A DNA stretch of 64,000 nucleotides from Pseudovibrio brasiliensis. GTDB taxonomy: Bacteria; Pseudomonadota; Alphaproteobacteria; Rhizobiales; Stappiaceae. The stretch lies in contig NZ_CP074126.1 in NCBI RefSeq assembly GCF_018282095.1, forward strand, positions 1,374,501-1,438,500, in the 5' to 3' direction. This document shows, piece by piece, positions 32,589 through 41,928 of the stretch (its first letter is position 1; each line of letters opens with the position of its first letter). The translations under genes and the position numbers were made by a program. Below the pieces are notes generated by a model, which saw only the letters and a program-made list of their open reading frames with translations, did no database searches and had not been told where the DNA came from.

Positions 32589-34301
32589 TTACGTCTTAAT
32601 CTCTATGAGTTCTTCTGGTTCATCCTCGTCAGAATTCTCAGGGACATCTATCGTAAGATCTCGTTCATCTGGTTGCTCAAGCAAACTTGCGAGATGAAAA
32701 TGGCGTTCATCTTCAGAAAAAGTGACGTAACTAAGCGAAATGCCAACCACAAAACTTAAGAATGCAGCAAGCAAACCACCCATCTCCGCAGGGAAGCCAA
32801 ACCAGAACCCTGTCGATCCGCTCTTAACTGCAATCGCATAAAGCACAGTCGCTAGACTGCCCGCCAGCATTGCACTGTAAGCCGCGGTCGCATGGAAGCG
32901 GCTCCACCAACATGAGAGGATCAGAACCGGGAAGAAGGTCGCGGCTGCAAGTGACAACGCAAAGGCCAACATATCTAGGAAGAGTAGGCTTTGGCTGTAC
33001 GTGAGATAGGTGACAAAGGCACAAACACCCAGCACCACAAGGCGCGCCAGCACGATTTTCTGGCTCAATGAAGCTTTTGGCAAAGCAAAGGTTTCAATCA
33101 AATCCCTGGAGATGCTGGTAGACAGAGCCATCAGCAAAGCAGAACTCGCTGCCAATGCCGCCGCGACAATACCTGAGCGGATCAAAGCTGCGATCAGACC
33201 GCTCTGGCTGCCTTGATCAAGCGCATTGGGACCAAGCAGGCTTTGCAGTCGTTCATCAGCCAAAAGCAGAAAGTAGGCAGAGCCGATCACCATCAGCAAA
33301 AGGAGGAAAGAAAGGGAATAACCAGCAGCTCTCCTCGAATCCGATGAGCTCTCCGCGCCCTGAAATTTGCTAAGCAGATGCGGTAAGCTCGCCATTCCAA
33401 CAGCAAAGAAAAGCGCTGTACCGATCAAAGGCCACAAGCCACCTGCATAGGGGCCTTCGGTGAGGAACCAACCTATGCTGGTGTTTTCGATGTCAATAAT
33501 TGCAGCGAGTTGAGTGTTTAACGATGTTCCAACGACACTCGTAAACTCAGCACCCTCTGCAACGAGAGGTGCGGTGAGCTGATCTAGAACAAGCAGGATG
33601 ACAGGGGACAGGCAGGCAAACACCATCAGCACGCCTTGAAGTGCCTGTGTCCAAACAGCAGCGCCTACACCACCCAAGACCACAGAGATCAGCAGCACAG
33701 CTGCAAAGAGAAGAATGCCGGTTGTTGCTGTTGCTCCAAGAGAGGTGGCAAGCACTTGTCCCCCGATAAGCATTTCAGCACACAATAAAGGAACAGCCAC
33801 CAGAACAAGTAATCCACTTGCAACCAATCGAACCAGATTGCTTTGCAAGCGCACGCCCAGAAACTCAGGAATGGTCGCAGAACCAAACTTTCTGAGCGGC
33901 GACGCAAACAAGATCGCGCACAGAACCAGACTGCTCACCCAGCCAAGAATGATTGGAAAGCTCACATACTCGGACAGGAAAATCAGGGAGAAAAAGAGCG
34001 GAAAGAAACTTCCACCAACAAAACAAGCTGCCAAGGTAATGCCGGTCAGACCTGCGGGTACATTTTTACCACCCCAGTGAAACTCGGTGAGCTTCATGGT
34101 TCTGGCAAGGATACCAACCATGGCAAACACCAGCAAAGGCAGCAGGGCCATCAGTGCTTCGATCAGCACCACGACAACACCAGCTTTCTCCATAACAGCT
34201 AATAGACCTGTTAGCAGGAACAGGGCCAGAGCAAAAAGGGAAAGTGCAAGCGGAATGCCTTTGTATTGCGACCTATGAGGATCAAGGCTTGAAAGACTCA
34301 T
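32589..34301 (-). CDS. Sodium:solute symporter, large subunit (VC_2705/TIGR03648-like)
   Basis: 570 residues with about thirteen membrane segments of the sodium/solute symporter (SSS) superfamily. FLGVRLQSNLVRLVAS near residue 145 and the SALLMALSTSISRDL stretch around residue 390 match family hallmarks. Its ATG overlaps the stop of the preceding DUF4212 gene by 4 bases, the diagnostic two-subunit arrangement of the VC_2705-type carboxylate/acetate permeases. The acidic C-terminal tail (DERDLTIDVPENSDEDEPEEL) is a long cytosolic extension. The neighbouring CrbS-like kinase and CrbR-like regulator suggest acetate or a related carboxylate as substrate; that is inference. Confidence 0.85.
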   Translation of the reverse strand: MSLSSLDPHRSQYKGIPLALSLFALALFLLTGLLAVMEKAGVVVVLIEALMALLPLLVFAMVGILARTMKLTEFHWGGKNVPAGLTGITLAACFVGGSFFPLFFSLIFLSEYVSFPIILGWVSSLVLCAILFASPLRKFGSATIPEFLGVRLQSNLVRLVASGLLVLVAVPLLCAEMLIGGQVLATSLGATATTGILLFAAVLLISVVLGGVGAAVWTQALQGVLMVFACLSPVILLVLDQLTAPLVAEGAEFTSVVGTSLNTQLAAIIDIENTSIGWFLTEGPYAGGLWPLIGTALFFAVGMASLPHLLSKFQGAESSSDSRRAAGYSLSFLLLLMVIGSAYFLLLADERLQSLLGPNALDQGSQSGLIAALIRSGIVAAALAASSALLMALSTSISRDLIETFALPKASLSQKIVLARLVVLGVCAFVTYLTYSQSLLFLDMLAFALSLAAATFFPVLILSCWWSRFHATAAYSAMLAGSLATVLYAIAVKSGSTGFWFGFPAEMGGLLAAFLSFVVGISLSYVTFSEDERHFHLASLLEQPDERDLTIDVPENSDEDEPEELIEIKT

Positions 34302-34600
34302 GGCTTGCCTCCCTGACGTTTGGAGGCGCCAGTGCTGCCTTCATCAAGCCGATCTTGTGCGCCGCAAAACCAGGAGATCAGAATGCTGGCGGCAAAAAAC
34401 AGTATGCACCCCCACACATAGCTGTTTGAAAGAGAACCAAAAAGTCCATTCAACGCCTCTTGGGATGCGCCTTGCCCCATAGATGGAGCGCCGTAGTAAA
34501 TCGCCAGACAGAAGAAGATGAGCCAGAGTGTGAGGGTTGCGGCCATGAGCGCACGGGTTTTGGTCCAATAGGCGACTCTATTTGGTGTACGCACTCCCAC
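34298..34600 (-). CDS. DUF4212 symporter small subunit
   Basis: 100 residues, two membrane helices (about 16-36 and 62-82) with a cytosolic RLDEG tail; the YWTKTRALMAATLTLWLIFF start and AQDRLDE end match the DUF4212/TIGR03647 family that always accompanies a VC_2705-type symporter. The stop overlaps the symporter start (ATGA), so the two are co-translated. A 481-bp gap with no recognised gene separates it from the divergent response regulator. Confidence 0.82.
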   Translation of the reverse strand: MGVRTPNRVAYWTKTRALMAATLTLWLIFFCLAIYYGAPSMGQGASQEALNGLFGSLSNSYVWGCILFFAASILISWFCGAQDRLDEGSTGASKRQGGKP

Positions 34601-35081
34601 CTCCAGTAATGCTTACTCAACGTATACATACTCTACAGTGCCCAAAGCGAACCGCTAGACTAAAATTCTACTACCTAATACTAATCCCCAATCCTTGAAG
34701 CACTGGAAGCAGAAAAACATCGACATTTTGGGACCCATACTTTGGGTGCAACTATTGAGATCTGTGCATGCCTTCTTGCAATATCTTAATGATTACTGGT
34801 TGTTTTGTCGTAAAAGTGCATGAGATGGGTGAAAACAATCAACTTCATGCTTGCCAGCACCTCCTTGTTTCGCATAATGCTTTTGTATAGGGGGTTGCGA
34901 TCAATGAGACTCTGCGGAGTTCACTGGTTGTGAAAAATCTATCGTGGCGTTTTGGGAGAGCTGCGAAATTCTCGCTCATGCTCCTGAGGCGTCGAAAACT
35001 GTATGTCTGATGATCGTATTTCGATGAGACGGATCGAAGACCATTGGAAACAGTCCACGACAAGAAATGGAGGAGCACAGC
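34601..35081. other. 481-bp divergent intergenic region between symporter and response-regulator operons
   Basis: No gene recognised. Long for a promoter region of this density, so it probably holds both promoters and CrbR-type binding sites. A possible sigma54 -24/-12 (TGTGCATGCCTTCTTGCA at about 34764) lacks the GG of the -24 element and was not accepted. No strong palindrome was found by eye. Confidence 0.5.
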
Positions 35082-35741
35082 GTGCACAACGCGGTCCACC
35101 GCTTTATTATCGCTGATGACCACCCGCTGTTCCGTGGTGCAATGCGTCAAACAATCGAGAAGCAATTCGCGTCGGTAAAGATTATTGAGGCTGGGAGCCT
35201 TGATGAAGTTACCGCAGCTCTCGATCGGGAGGAAGACGTAGACATGATCCTTCTGGATCTGTCCATGCCGGGCATGCGAGGGTTCTCTGGTTTAATGTAC
35301 TTGCGTGCTCAATATGTGGGTGTGCCAATTGTCGTCGTTTCAGGAACAGAAGATCCGACCACAATTCGCAGTGCCATTGAGTTTGGCGCGTCCGGGTATA
35401 TTCCAAAGTCACTTGGTATTGATGTTATTCAGGATGGTGTTTCTGTTGTTCTGGAGGGAGGCGTTTGGATTCCACCGGACATCGACCTGAACACCGTTGA
35501 TGAAGCAACCAAAATGGCTCAGCGTCTTGCATCTCTGACACCGCAGCAGGTGCGAGTGTTGATGATGCTTTCCCAAGGTTTGCTGAACAAGCAGATCGCT
35601 TACGAACTGTCCGTATCTGAAGCGACTGTCAAGGCACACGTTTCTGCGATCTTGCAGAAGCTGGGCGTTGAAAGCCGTACGCAGGCAGTGATCGCAGCGG
35701 CGAAGATTGAAGCAGGTCAGTGGCAAAGTATTGCTGGCTGA
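35082..35741 (+). CDS. LuxR-type response regulator, CrbR/ErdR-like
   Basis: 219 residues: a receiver domain (FIIADDHPLFRGAMRQ, phospho-Asp59 in MILLDLSMPG, conserved Lys in GYIPKS) and a C-terminal LuxR helix-turn-helix (LTPQQVRVLMMLSQGLLNKQIAYELSVSEATVKAHVSAIL). The GTG at 35082 is preferred over the ATG at 35067 because GGAGG (35069-35073) sits 8 bases before the GTG but overlaps that ATG. It is convergent with the SSS-domain hybrid kinase, its likely partner. In Vibrio and Pseudomonas, CrbR/ErdR activates acetate-scavenging genes (acs, actP). A strong terminator follows. Confidence 0.85.
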   Translation: MHNAVHRFIIADDHPLFRGAMRQTIEKQFASVKIIEAGSLDEVTAALDREEDVDMILLDLSMPGMRGFSGLMYLRAQYVGVPIVVVSGTEDPTTIRSAIEFGASGYIPKSLGIDVIQDGVSVVLEGGVWIPPDIDLNTVDEATKMAQRLASLTPQQVRVLMMLSQGLLNKQIAYELSVSEATVKAHVSAILQKLGVESRTQAVIAAAKIEAGQWQSIAG

Positions 35742-35763
35742 TTATGCTTTGATATGAATTACG

Positions 35764-35793
35764 AAAAAAGGCGCTCCCCGGAGCGCCTTTTTT
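35764..35793. terminator. Bidirectional terminator between response regulator and hybrid kinase
   Basis: AAAAAAGGCGCTC (35764-35776) pairs with GAGCGCCTTTTTT (35781-35793), a 13-bp perfect stem with a CCCG loop, giving T-runs on both strands for the convergent genes. Confidence 0.92.
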
Positions 35794-35821
35794 GTTGAGT
35801 AGATGTTGGAACCGTCAGAGG

Positions 35822-38800
35822 TCAGCTATCCCCGAGTGCCGCTTTGCAGCGCATCAGATGCGCGCGAAGGACTGCTGGTTTCAATGGCTTATGGATCATC
35901 TCCATATCCTTGTCAGTTGCTTCTGCACGAACTTCAGCTGTTCTGTCAGCTGTGATCAGCATAGCAGGGAAGTGGACACCAAACTTCCAGCGCAGGTGCA
36001 CGACTGCTTCAATCCCGGTTCCTTGATCAAGGTGGTAGTCCGCCAGGATAATGTTTGGCTGCGTTTTGCTGGAGTAGATTGCCTTAGCGGCCTCCTGCGC
36101 ATTTGGAGCGGTGACTACATTACACTTCCACGTGCGAAGCAAGGACTCCATGCCTTCCAGAATCTGCGGTTCATTATCAATAGCCAGAACATTGAGTCCC
36201 GCCAGCTGGCTGACGATGGCCCGCGGCTGTACTTGCTTCTCAGTAACCGGCACACTCATTGCTTCCTTAATCGCAACAGAAAAGCGGGAGCCTTTACCAT
36301 CCTGTGATTTGAGTGCAACGTTCAAGCCCAGCACCTTGCTGATCCGCTCAACAATAGAGAGGCCAAGGCCGAGGCCGGATGCAATGCGAGCACCATCATC
36401 AAGACGGCGGAATTCCTTGAAGATCAGCTCCTGCTGTTTCTCCGGTATACCGATGCCGCTGTCATAGACCTCGATGTTGGCCATGTTGTTCTTCGTCTTA
36501 CGAACCCCAACTACAACGCCACCTTTCGTGGAGTACTTCAGACCGTTGGAGATCAGGTTCTGCAGCAACCGGCGTAACAAGCGTCGATCAGAACGAACAC
36601 ATACATCCGTACTCCGTATCTTGAGCTTCAAGCCTTTCTCTTTTGCAATTGGCGTAAACTCGACCCGTAGCGGGTTGAGAATGTCATCAAGACGGAAAGT
36701 CGAGATTTCTGGCTTAAAGGCCCGCGTATCAAGGCGTGAGATATCCAGCACAGCACCGATGATCTCTTCTACGGATTCAAGAGAAGCCTCAATATTGCTC
36801 ACCAGCTTTCGGTCCTCAGGATCGCCATCCGTGAAACGGTCAGTGAGGGTAGAAGAATAGAGTCGCGCAGCATTGAGCGGTTGAAGAATATCGTGGCTGG
36901 CAGAAGCAAGGAAGCGGGTCTTGTCCTGATAGGCCAGCTCCGCCGTCTTCTTGGCTGCTTCCAACTGCTCATTCACCTTGGTCAGTTCTTCAGTACGATC
37001 CCGAACACGCTGCTCCAGGTTCTCATTCGCCCGCGCCAGAGCTTCTTCTGCCAACACGCGTTCTGTGATGTCCGTGTAGCTGGTCACCAAGCCGCCGTAG
37101 GGCATTGGGCTTGTCCGCACTTCCAGAACCGTACCAGCACTCACCAGATGTTCCTGATAAGTCTCCTGTCGGTTGATGAAGTTGTGCATGCGCAGGCCGA
37201 CGATTTCATCGACGTCACCGTCCCCGAACTCACCAGCCTCGGCGATATGCCGGATCATCTCTTCAAGCGACGTACCTACCTGCCCAAATTTGGCTGGTAG
37301 CATCAGCATCTCGCGATACTGCCGGTTCCAGCAGATCAGGCGGAGATCCTTGTCGTAAACGGAGATACCCTGACGAACCTGATCCAGCGCAATTTGCAGA
37401 AGGTCACGGTTATATTGAATGGCTTCAGTCGCATCATCTAACAGCTTGATCGCTTCCTGAGTGCCGGGATCACGGCGCTTCAGCAGCAAGGACAGAACGA
37501 GGCGAGCAGAGGCTGAGCCAATCGCACTAGCGAGCAGTTGTTCTGAGAACCTCAGAATGACAGCATCTGCTTCTTCTTTACTGTCGATCGTGATGCGGTG
37601 CTCAGCAGCATACGTATCAAAGGAGCGCTGCGTGCGCTCTTCCCCTACATAGCGGGAGATGGTCGCCTGTAGATCACCAACAGTGATAGTCGTCCGCAGT
37701 TTCCGCAGGGCAGGAGCCTGCGTGATACCGGTTGGTACAAACGTGTTCGCCTGAATGCGCTCAATGGCGGTTGGCTGACGGGTCAGAGAGAAGACCACAT
37801 AAAATACAAAACCAGCGACAAGGCTCCACAGCACACCGTGAACGAATGGATCTACATCCAGATAAAGCAGCGCTTCTGGCTTGAGGATCTCAATACCGAA
37901 CGGTCCATTGTTCAGGATAGAGGCACCAAAGATATTCTCCCGAGCAAATACCGGCAGCAGCAAGGTATAAAACCAAACGGTGAAGCCAGCGATCATGCTT
38001 GCAATCGCTCCACGCGCATTCGCTCTGCGCCAGATCAGGCCACCAATGAAGGAAGGTGCAAACTGCGCAATGGCTGCGAACGAAAGCAAGCCAATGCTGG
38101 AAAGAGCAGCGCTGTCACCGGCAACGCGGTAGTAGACATAGCTTCCAAGAATAACGAGGAAGATGGACATGCGCCGAATGCCCAGAACCAGCTGGCTCAT
38201 ATCCTCACCAGAGGTGGAGATGATCTCATCTTCACTACGTCGCCGCAGAATGATGGGCATCACCAGATCGTTGGAAACCATGATCGAGAGTGCAACGGTG
38301 GTCACGATCACCATGGCCGTTGCGGCTGATAGACCACCGATGAACACAAGCAAGGTCAGCCAGTCAGCGTCGTAAGCGCGAGGCAGGGCCAACACGAACA
38401 TGTCCGGATCAACTGTGTTGCCAAGAATGGTCAGGCCAGCAAGAGCAATAGGGACAACAAACAGATTGATGGCAATTAGGTAGCTTGGAAACAGCCATGC
38501 AGCCCGCTTCAGTTCCGCTTCGCTGTTGTATTCAGTCACTGTCACATGGAACTGGCGCGGCAGCAGAACAATAGAGAATAAAGAGAGTAGCGTGATCACG
38601 GCCCACTTGCTGGCATTGATGTTCGTGAACAGATCCTGCGAGCTGTTGGTGTTCGCAAAAGAAGCGTGCAGCAGATCCCATGGGCCATCAAAGAGCATGA
38701 AGGTGACCCAGATACCAATTGCGAGGAAGGCCACCAACTTGACGACCGCTTCTGTCGCAATGGAAAGCATCAGGCCTTCCTGGTGCTCTGTCGCATCAAT

Positions 38801-39355
38801 ATGGCGAGTACCAAACAACCAGGTGAACACCGCCATGAAGATAGCGATCATCAGCGTTTCATCACCAAAGATGGAGATCTCAGCATCATCTAGTGACAGT
38901 AACGGGTGAAGTACAATGGTACCCACAGAAAGGTCCAGTGCTTTCAGTTGCAACGCGATGTAAGGGATCATGCCAATGAAGGCGATCAGCGTAACGATCG
39001 CACCAACCATCGGGTTCTTACCATAACGGGCGGCGATGAAATCAGCAACGGAAGTGATCTTCTCCGCCTTTGCCAGCTGGATGACCCGCAGGATCAACGG
39101 GTACCCGAAGGCAAACATCAAAATGGGGCCGAGGTAGATGGCAATAAACTCGAAACCATTTCGGGAAGCAGATCCGACGGATCCAAAAAATGTCCATGAT
39201 GTACAGTAGACCGACAGCGAGAGGGCATAGATCAGTGGCCGCCCTCTGGTCTTCTTAACGCGGGTTTTTGCGACTTTGTCACCGTAGCTCGCGATAACAA
39301 ATAAGAGCAGTATGTATGCCAAAGCGACAAGGACTACGATCCAACCTTGAAGCAT
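35822..39355 (-). CDS. Hybrid histidine kinase with sodium/solute-symporter sensor domain (CrbS/MxtR-like)
   Basis: 1177 residues in four parts: an SSS transporter-like domain with about thirteen membrane helices (1-520); a linker and PAS domain (about 640-770, LDQVRQGISVYDKDLRLICWNR to VTSYTDITERV) followed by a short coiled coil; a HisKA/HATPase_c kinase core with the phospho-His near residue 821 in LASASHDILQPLNAARLY, the N box at NLISNGLKY and G boxes GIPEKQQ and GLGLGLSI; and a C-terminal receiver with phospho-Asp near 1103 (IILADYHLDQG). CrbS/MxtR kinases with this unusual fusion sense or transport acetate-like carboxylates and pass phosphate to CrbR/ErdR. Kinase and receiver residues appear intact. 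Confidence 0.9.
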   Translation of the reverse strand: MLQGWIVVLVALAYILLLFVIASYGDKVAKTRVKKTRGRPLIYALSLSVYCTSWTFFGSVGSASRNGFEFIAIYLGPILMFAFGYPLILRVIQLAKAEKITSVADFIAARYGKNPMVGAIVTLIAFIGMIPYIALQLKALDLSVGTIVLHPLLSLDDAEISIFGDETLMIAIFMAVFTWLFGTRHIDATEHQEGLMLSIATEAVVKLVAFLAIGIWVTFMLFDGPWDLLHASFANTNSSQDLFTNINASKWAVITLLSLFSIVLLPRQFHVTVTEYNSEAELKRAAWLFPSYLIAINLFVVPIALAGLTILGNTVDPDMFVLALPRAYDADWLTLLVFIGGLSAATAMVIVTTVALSIMVSNDLVMPIILRRRSEDEIISTSGEDMSQLVLGIRRMSIFLVILGSYVYYRVAGDSAALSSIGLLSFAAIAQFAPSFIGGLIWRRANARGAIASMIAGFTVWFYTLLLPVFARENIFGASILNNGPFGIEILKPEALLYLDVDPFVHGVLWSLVAGFVFYVVFSLTRQPTAIERIQANTFVPTGITQAPALRKLRTTITVGDLQATISRYVGEERTQRSFDTYAAEHRITIDSKEEADAVILRFSEQLLASAIGSASARLVLSLLLKRRDPGTQEAIKLLDDATEAIQYNRDLLQIALDQVRQGISVYDKDLRLICWNRQYREMLMLPAKFGQVGTSLEEMIRHIAEAGEFGDGDVDEIVGLRMHNFINRQETYQEHLVSAGTVLEVRTSPMPYGGLVTSYTDITERVLAEEALARANENLEQRVRDRTEELTKVNEQLEAAKKTAELAYQDKTRFLASASHDILQPLNAARLYSSTLTDRFTDGDPEDRKLVSNIEASLESVEEIIGAVLDISRLDTRAFKPEISTFRLDDILNPLRVEFTPIAKEKGLKLKIRSTDVCVRSDRRLLRRLLQNLISNGLKYSTKGGVVVGVRKTKNNMANIEVYDSGIGIPEKQQELIFKEFRRLDDGARIASGLGLGLSIVERISKVLGLNVALKSQDGKGSRFSVAIKEAMSVPVTEKQVQPRAIVSQLAGLNVLAIDNEPQILEGMESLLRTWKCNVVTAPNAQEAAKAIYSSKTQPNIILADYHLDQGTGIEAVVHLRWKFGVHFPAMLITADRTAEVRAEATDKDMEMIHKPLKPAVLRAHLMRCKAALGDS

Positions 39356-39515
39356 GCTTCCCCCGCCGGACTGGTGCGTCCGTTACTTCCATTAAATGTT
39401 TTTTGTCTCTCAATATTGCACAGTTGACCGATCTTTTGCGAAAGGCAAGAGTTCAATACGAGTTATTGCGTCTTTGTAACTGTAGAATTTTCTGACCTCG
39501 ACGAAAGGCTATGAG

Positions 39516-40241
39516 TTGGGACAACAACGCAATTCTACAAAAGAGAACAGGCAAGGGGCCTTTGAAAATATTGAGAAAGTTTCTCTCGATAGTCCAAGCT
39601 GGCTGAAGCGCCTTTATGCGTTCTTCTTTTATAGATCCGACCTTGATACCCTCGATAAATTAAAGGGGTATTTAGGGCGCAGTGCGGCCTACCTCACACA
39701 TAAGAATGTTCAGGAATATTCACGTTCTCGCGCCGGTGTTCATTGGAAAGCTTTGTTGGATGAAGAAGAGTTCCAACAAGCCTTGGAAAGTTCCCGCTGG
39801 AACTCGTTTTCCATCACTGTCGAGCTTGTTGGCGAGATGGCGCTCATCGTGCTGCGCCAGAAAACCAGAATAGATCCGCAGGATTTGGCAGGAATGATTG
39901 GTCAACTGCTCAAAGAGATCATTGTTGAGCATCAGGAAGCCTCGGTTTGCTCATCGCAGGAGTGGAACGAAGCGGCACTCAACATGCAAACCAAAATGCG
40001 AACAGACGCATTGGTGCCTTCCAGAAATGTAGCGGACATCGCGGCCATGCATGTCTCGAAGATTTTCTGCAGTCTTCCAATCCATAAACGGCTGCACGGT
40101 CACGATGAGCTGCTGTTGCTGAATGGTCTGCGTTTGAACCTGCTACAGCTGCAACATGAGTTTTCTATCCGCGCAAATTGCAAGGCACTTTCAGAACTGG
40201 CGAAAAACCATCAGATGCGCTCTCCAGACCCTGATTTATGA
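39516..40241 (+). CDS. Conserved protein of unknown function next to the CrbS-like kinase
   Basis: 241 residues from a TTG (AAAGG lies about 9 bases upstream); the ATG at 39511 is in another frame that stops after about 30 codons. A basic first half with the block SRSRAGVHWKALLDEEEFQQALESSRWNSFSITVELVGEMALIVLRQ is followed by a helical C-terminal half (IAAMHVSKIFCSLPIHKRLHGHDELLLLNGLRLNLLQLQHEF). No signal peptide or membrane span. No family is recognised. It is divergent from the hybrid kinase with a 160-bp shared region. The TTG start makes the exact N-terminus uncertain. Confidence 0.6.
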   Translation: MGQQRNSTKENRQGAFENIEKVSLDSPSWLKRLYAFFFYRSDLDTLDKLKGYLGRSAAYLTHKNVQEYSRSRAGVHWKALLDEEEFQQALESSRWNSFSITVELVGEMALIVLRQKTRIDPQDLAGMIGQLLKEIIVEHQEASVCSSQEWNEAALNMQTKMRTDALVPSRNVADIAAMHVSKIFCSLPIHKRLHGHDELLLLNGLRLNLLQLQHEFSIRANCKALSELAKNHQMRSPDPDL

Positions 40242-40775
40242 TCAGTGAAATATTATTTCAAACAGCGCTGACGACTCAAACAACTGCCTTCGATACCGTG
40301 TGTTTTGGAATGAAAACCGCCAGCATCGGTGGAAAACCTAGGCTTTGGGGAAGATATATCCTGCGACATATACGCGCCGTATAGGTGAACACGCTTACTA
40401 CTTTTGGTTTACTCTATTTAGTCTTATTCCAAATTTGGCAGTGATTTTGCGCGAGCACCTGGGAATTGTAAAATAATATTTTCCGTAAACTAACCTAAGG
40501 GTTCTCAGGGTTTTGTAGCGCTTGTAAGGCCAATCGGTAGGCAAGCATGCTGTGTTTGAGACCTCTTACAGCTCTAAGTTTGCACGCCTAGGTTTAGAGA
40601 ACGCATGTCTCCTACTTAATATATCAACAAATTTAAGGGAATTAATCGTTAAATCAGTCGCAGGCTAGGTGATTGACCTAGCTTAGGCCATGGGATAGCT
40701 GATTAGTCAAAATACCCATCTAGATACCCGTTTAGATAAGCGTGCGGGTACGCTTACAACAACTAGGAAACTACT
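40242..40775. other. 534-bp intergenic region upstream of fixL
   Basis: AT-rich with no recognised gene. It contains a perfect inverted repeat GCTAGGT-GATTG-ACCTAGC (40664-40682) and a short direct repeat TCTAGATACCC / TTTAGATAAGC just before fixL; no TTGA-N6-TCAA box was found. The inverted repeat lies about 95 bp before the fixL start and could be an operator. Confidence 0.5.
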
Positions 40776-41882
40776 ATGGTCTCCTCTTCATGCTTGCACA
40801 GTGTTCTGGATACAGCCGTTAATGGCATCATTGTCATTGATGATAACGGAATGATCCTGATCTATAACCGTGCTTGCGAGAACATGTTTGGCTACAAGAG
40901 CGCCGAAGTGGTTGGCAAAAACGTCAACACGCTGATGCCGAGCGCCGTTGCTGAGCAGCATGACCAGTACATCCAGAATTACCTGAAGTCCGGTGATGCG
41001 AAGGTTGTTGGTATTGGTCGTGAAGTTGTCGGTCGCCATAAAGACGGTACCGAAATTCCAATAGAGCTCTCTGTTGGCGAGGCGCAGACGGAAAGCGGGC
41101 ACCAGTTCATTGGTGTTCTGAAGGATCTTCGCGCAACGAAGGAATATGAAGAACGCCTTCGCGTGCTTCAGTCCAATCTGGTGACGATGACCCGTGTGAA
41201 CGCTCTTGACGAAATGGGCGCTGCAATTGCACACGAAGTCAACCAGCCTCTCACTGCTCTGATGCTCTATCTACAAACCGCCGCTCGCAGAGCGCGCGCA
41301 GCTGAGCAACCAGATGATGCCATGATCAGCTTGATGGATAAGGCCGTCGTTGAAGCGGAGCGGGCAGGACAGATCATCCAGCGCATGCGCAACTTTGTTG
41401 AACGGCAGGCGCCACAATGCATCGGAACTGGGCTGGCAACACTGATTGATGATTGTCTGGAGTTGGTTCGTGTGGGCCACGAAGCTGATGATGTCGAGTT
41501 CATCTCTACTTTCGTGGACTACGATTACCAGCTTGAGTTGGACTCCGTACAAATACAACAGATTCTTGTAAACTTGATCCGAAATGCAGGGGAAGCCGTA
41601 AAGGATCAACCTGTTAAGCAAGTAGTTGTCTCTGTCGAACGCGACGAGGACAATGTGTTTGTTAAGGTTACGGATACTGGACCAGGCTTGGATGAGGAAG
41701 CAGTGTCGCACCTTTTCAAGGCCTTTACTGGGACAAAGCGGCGCGGTTTGGGTATTGGACTTGCGATTTCTCGTAGTATAGCCCAAAACCATGGTGGCGA
41801 TTTACTTGTAGAACCATATGAGGAAGGTAAAGGTGCAACCTTCACTTTGCGGCTCCCGGTAAACTCAAAAGCAACGAGCTGA
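40776..41882 (+). CDS. fixL: Oxygen-sensor histidine kinase FixL
   Basis: 368 residues, soluble: no membrane helix and only one PAS domain before the kinase core, shorter than Sinorhizobium or Bradyrhizobium FixL. The PAS (about 8-115) keeps the haem-binding signature MPSAVAEQHDQYI with His62 and GIGREVVGRHKDG with Arg82, the distal-pocket Arg that hydrogen-bonds oxygen; a second Arg of Bradyrhizobium FixL appears to be Asn68 here. Phospho-His153 lies in AIAHEVNQPL, with N box IRNAG, and G boxes DTGPGLD and RGLGIGLAIS. Under low oxygen it should autophosphorylate and activate FixJ, encoded 46 bp downstream. Confidence 0.9.
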   Translation: MVSSSCLHSVLDTAVNGIIVIDDNGMILIYNRACENMFGYKSAEVVGKNVNTLMPSAVAEQHDQYIQNYLKSGDAKVVGIGREVVGRHKDGTEIPIELSVGEAQTESGHQFIGVLKDLRATKEYEERLRVLQSNLVTMTRVNALDEMGAAIAHEVNQPLTALMLYLQTAARRARAAEQPDDAMISLMDKAVVEAERAGQIIQRMRNFVERQAPQCIGTGLATLIDDCLELVRVGHEADDVEFISTFVDYDYQLELDSVQIQQILVNLIRNAGEAVKDQPVKQVVVSVERDEDNVFVKVTDTGPGLDEEAVSHLFKAFTGTKRRGLGIGLAISRSIAQNHGGDLLVEPYEEGKGATFTLRLPVNSKATS

Positions 41883-41928
41883 GCTGAAGCTGTTGTTTAG
41901 AACAACAAGAATAAGGACCTGAGCAATC

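Noticed and set aside
34760-34785. Possible sigma54 promoter before the CrbR-like gene
   Set aside because: The -24 element lacks the required GG.
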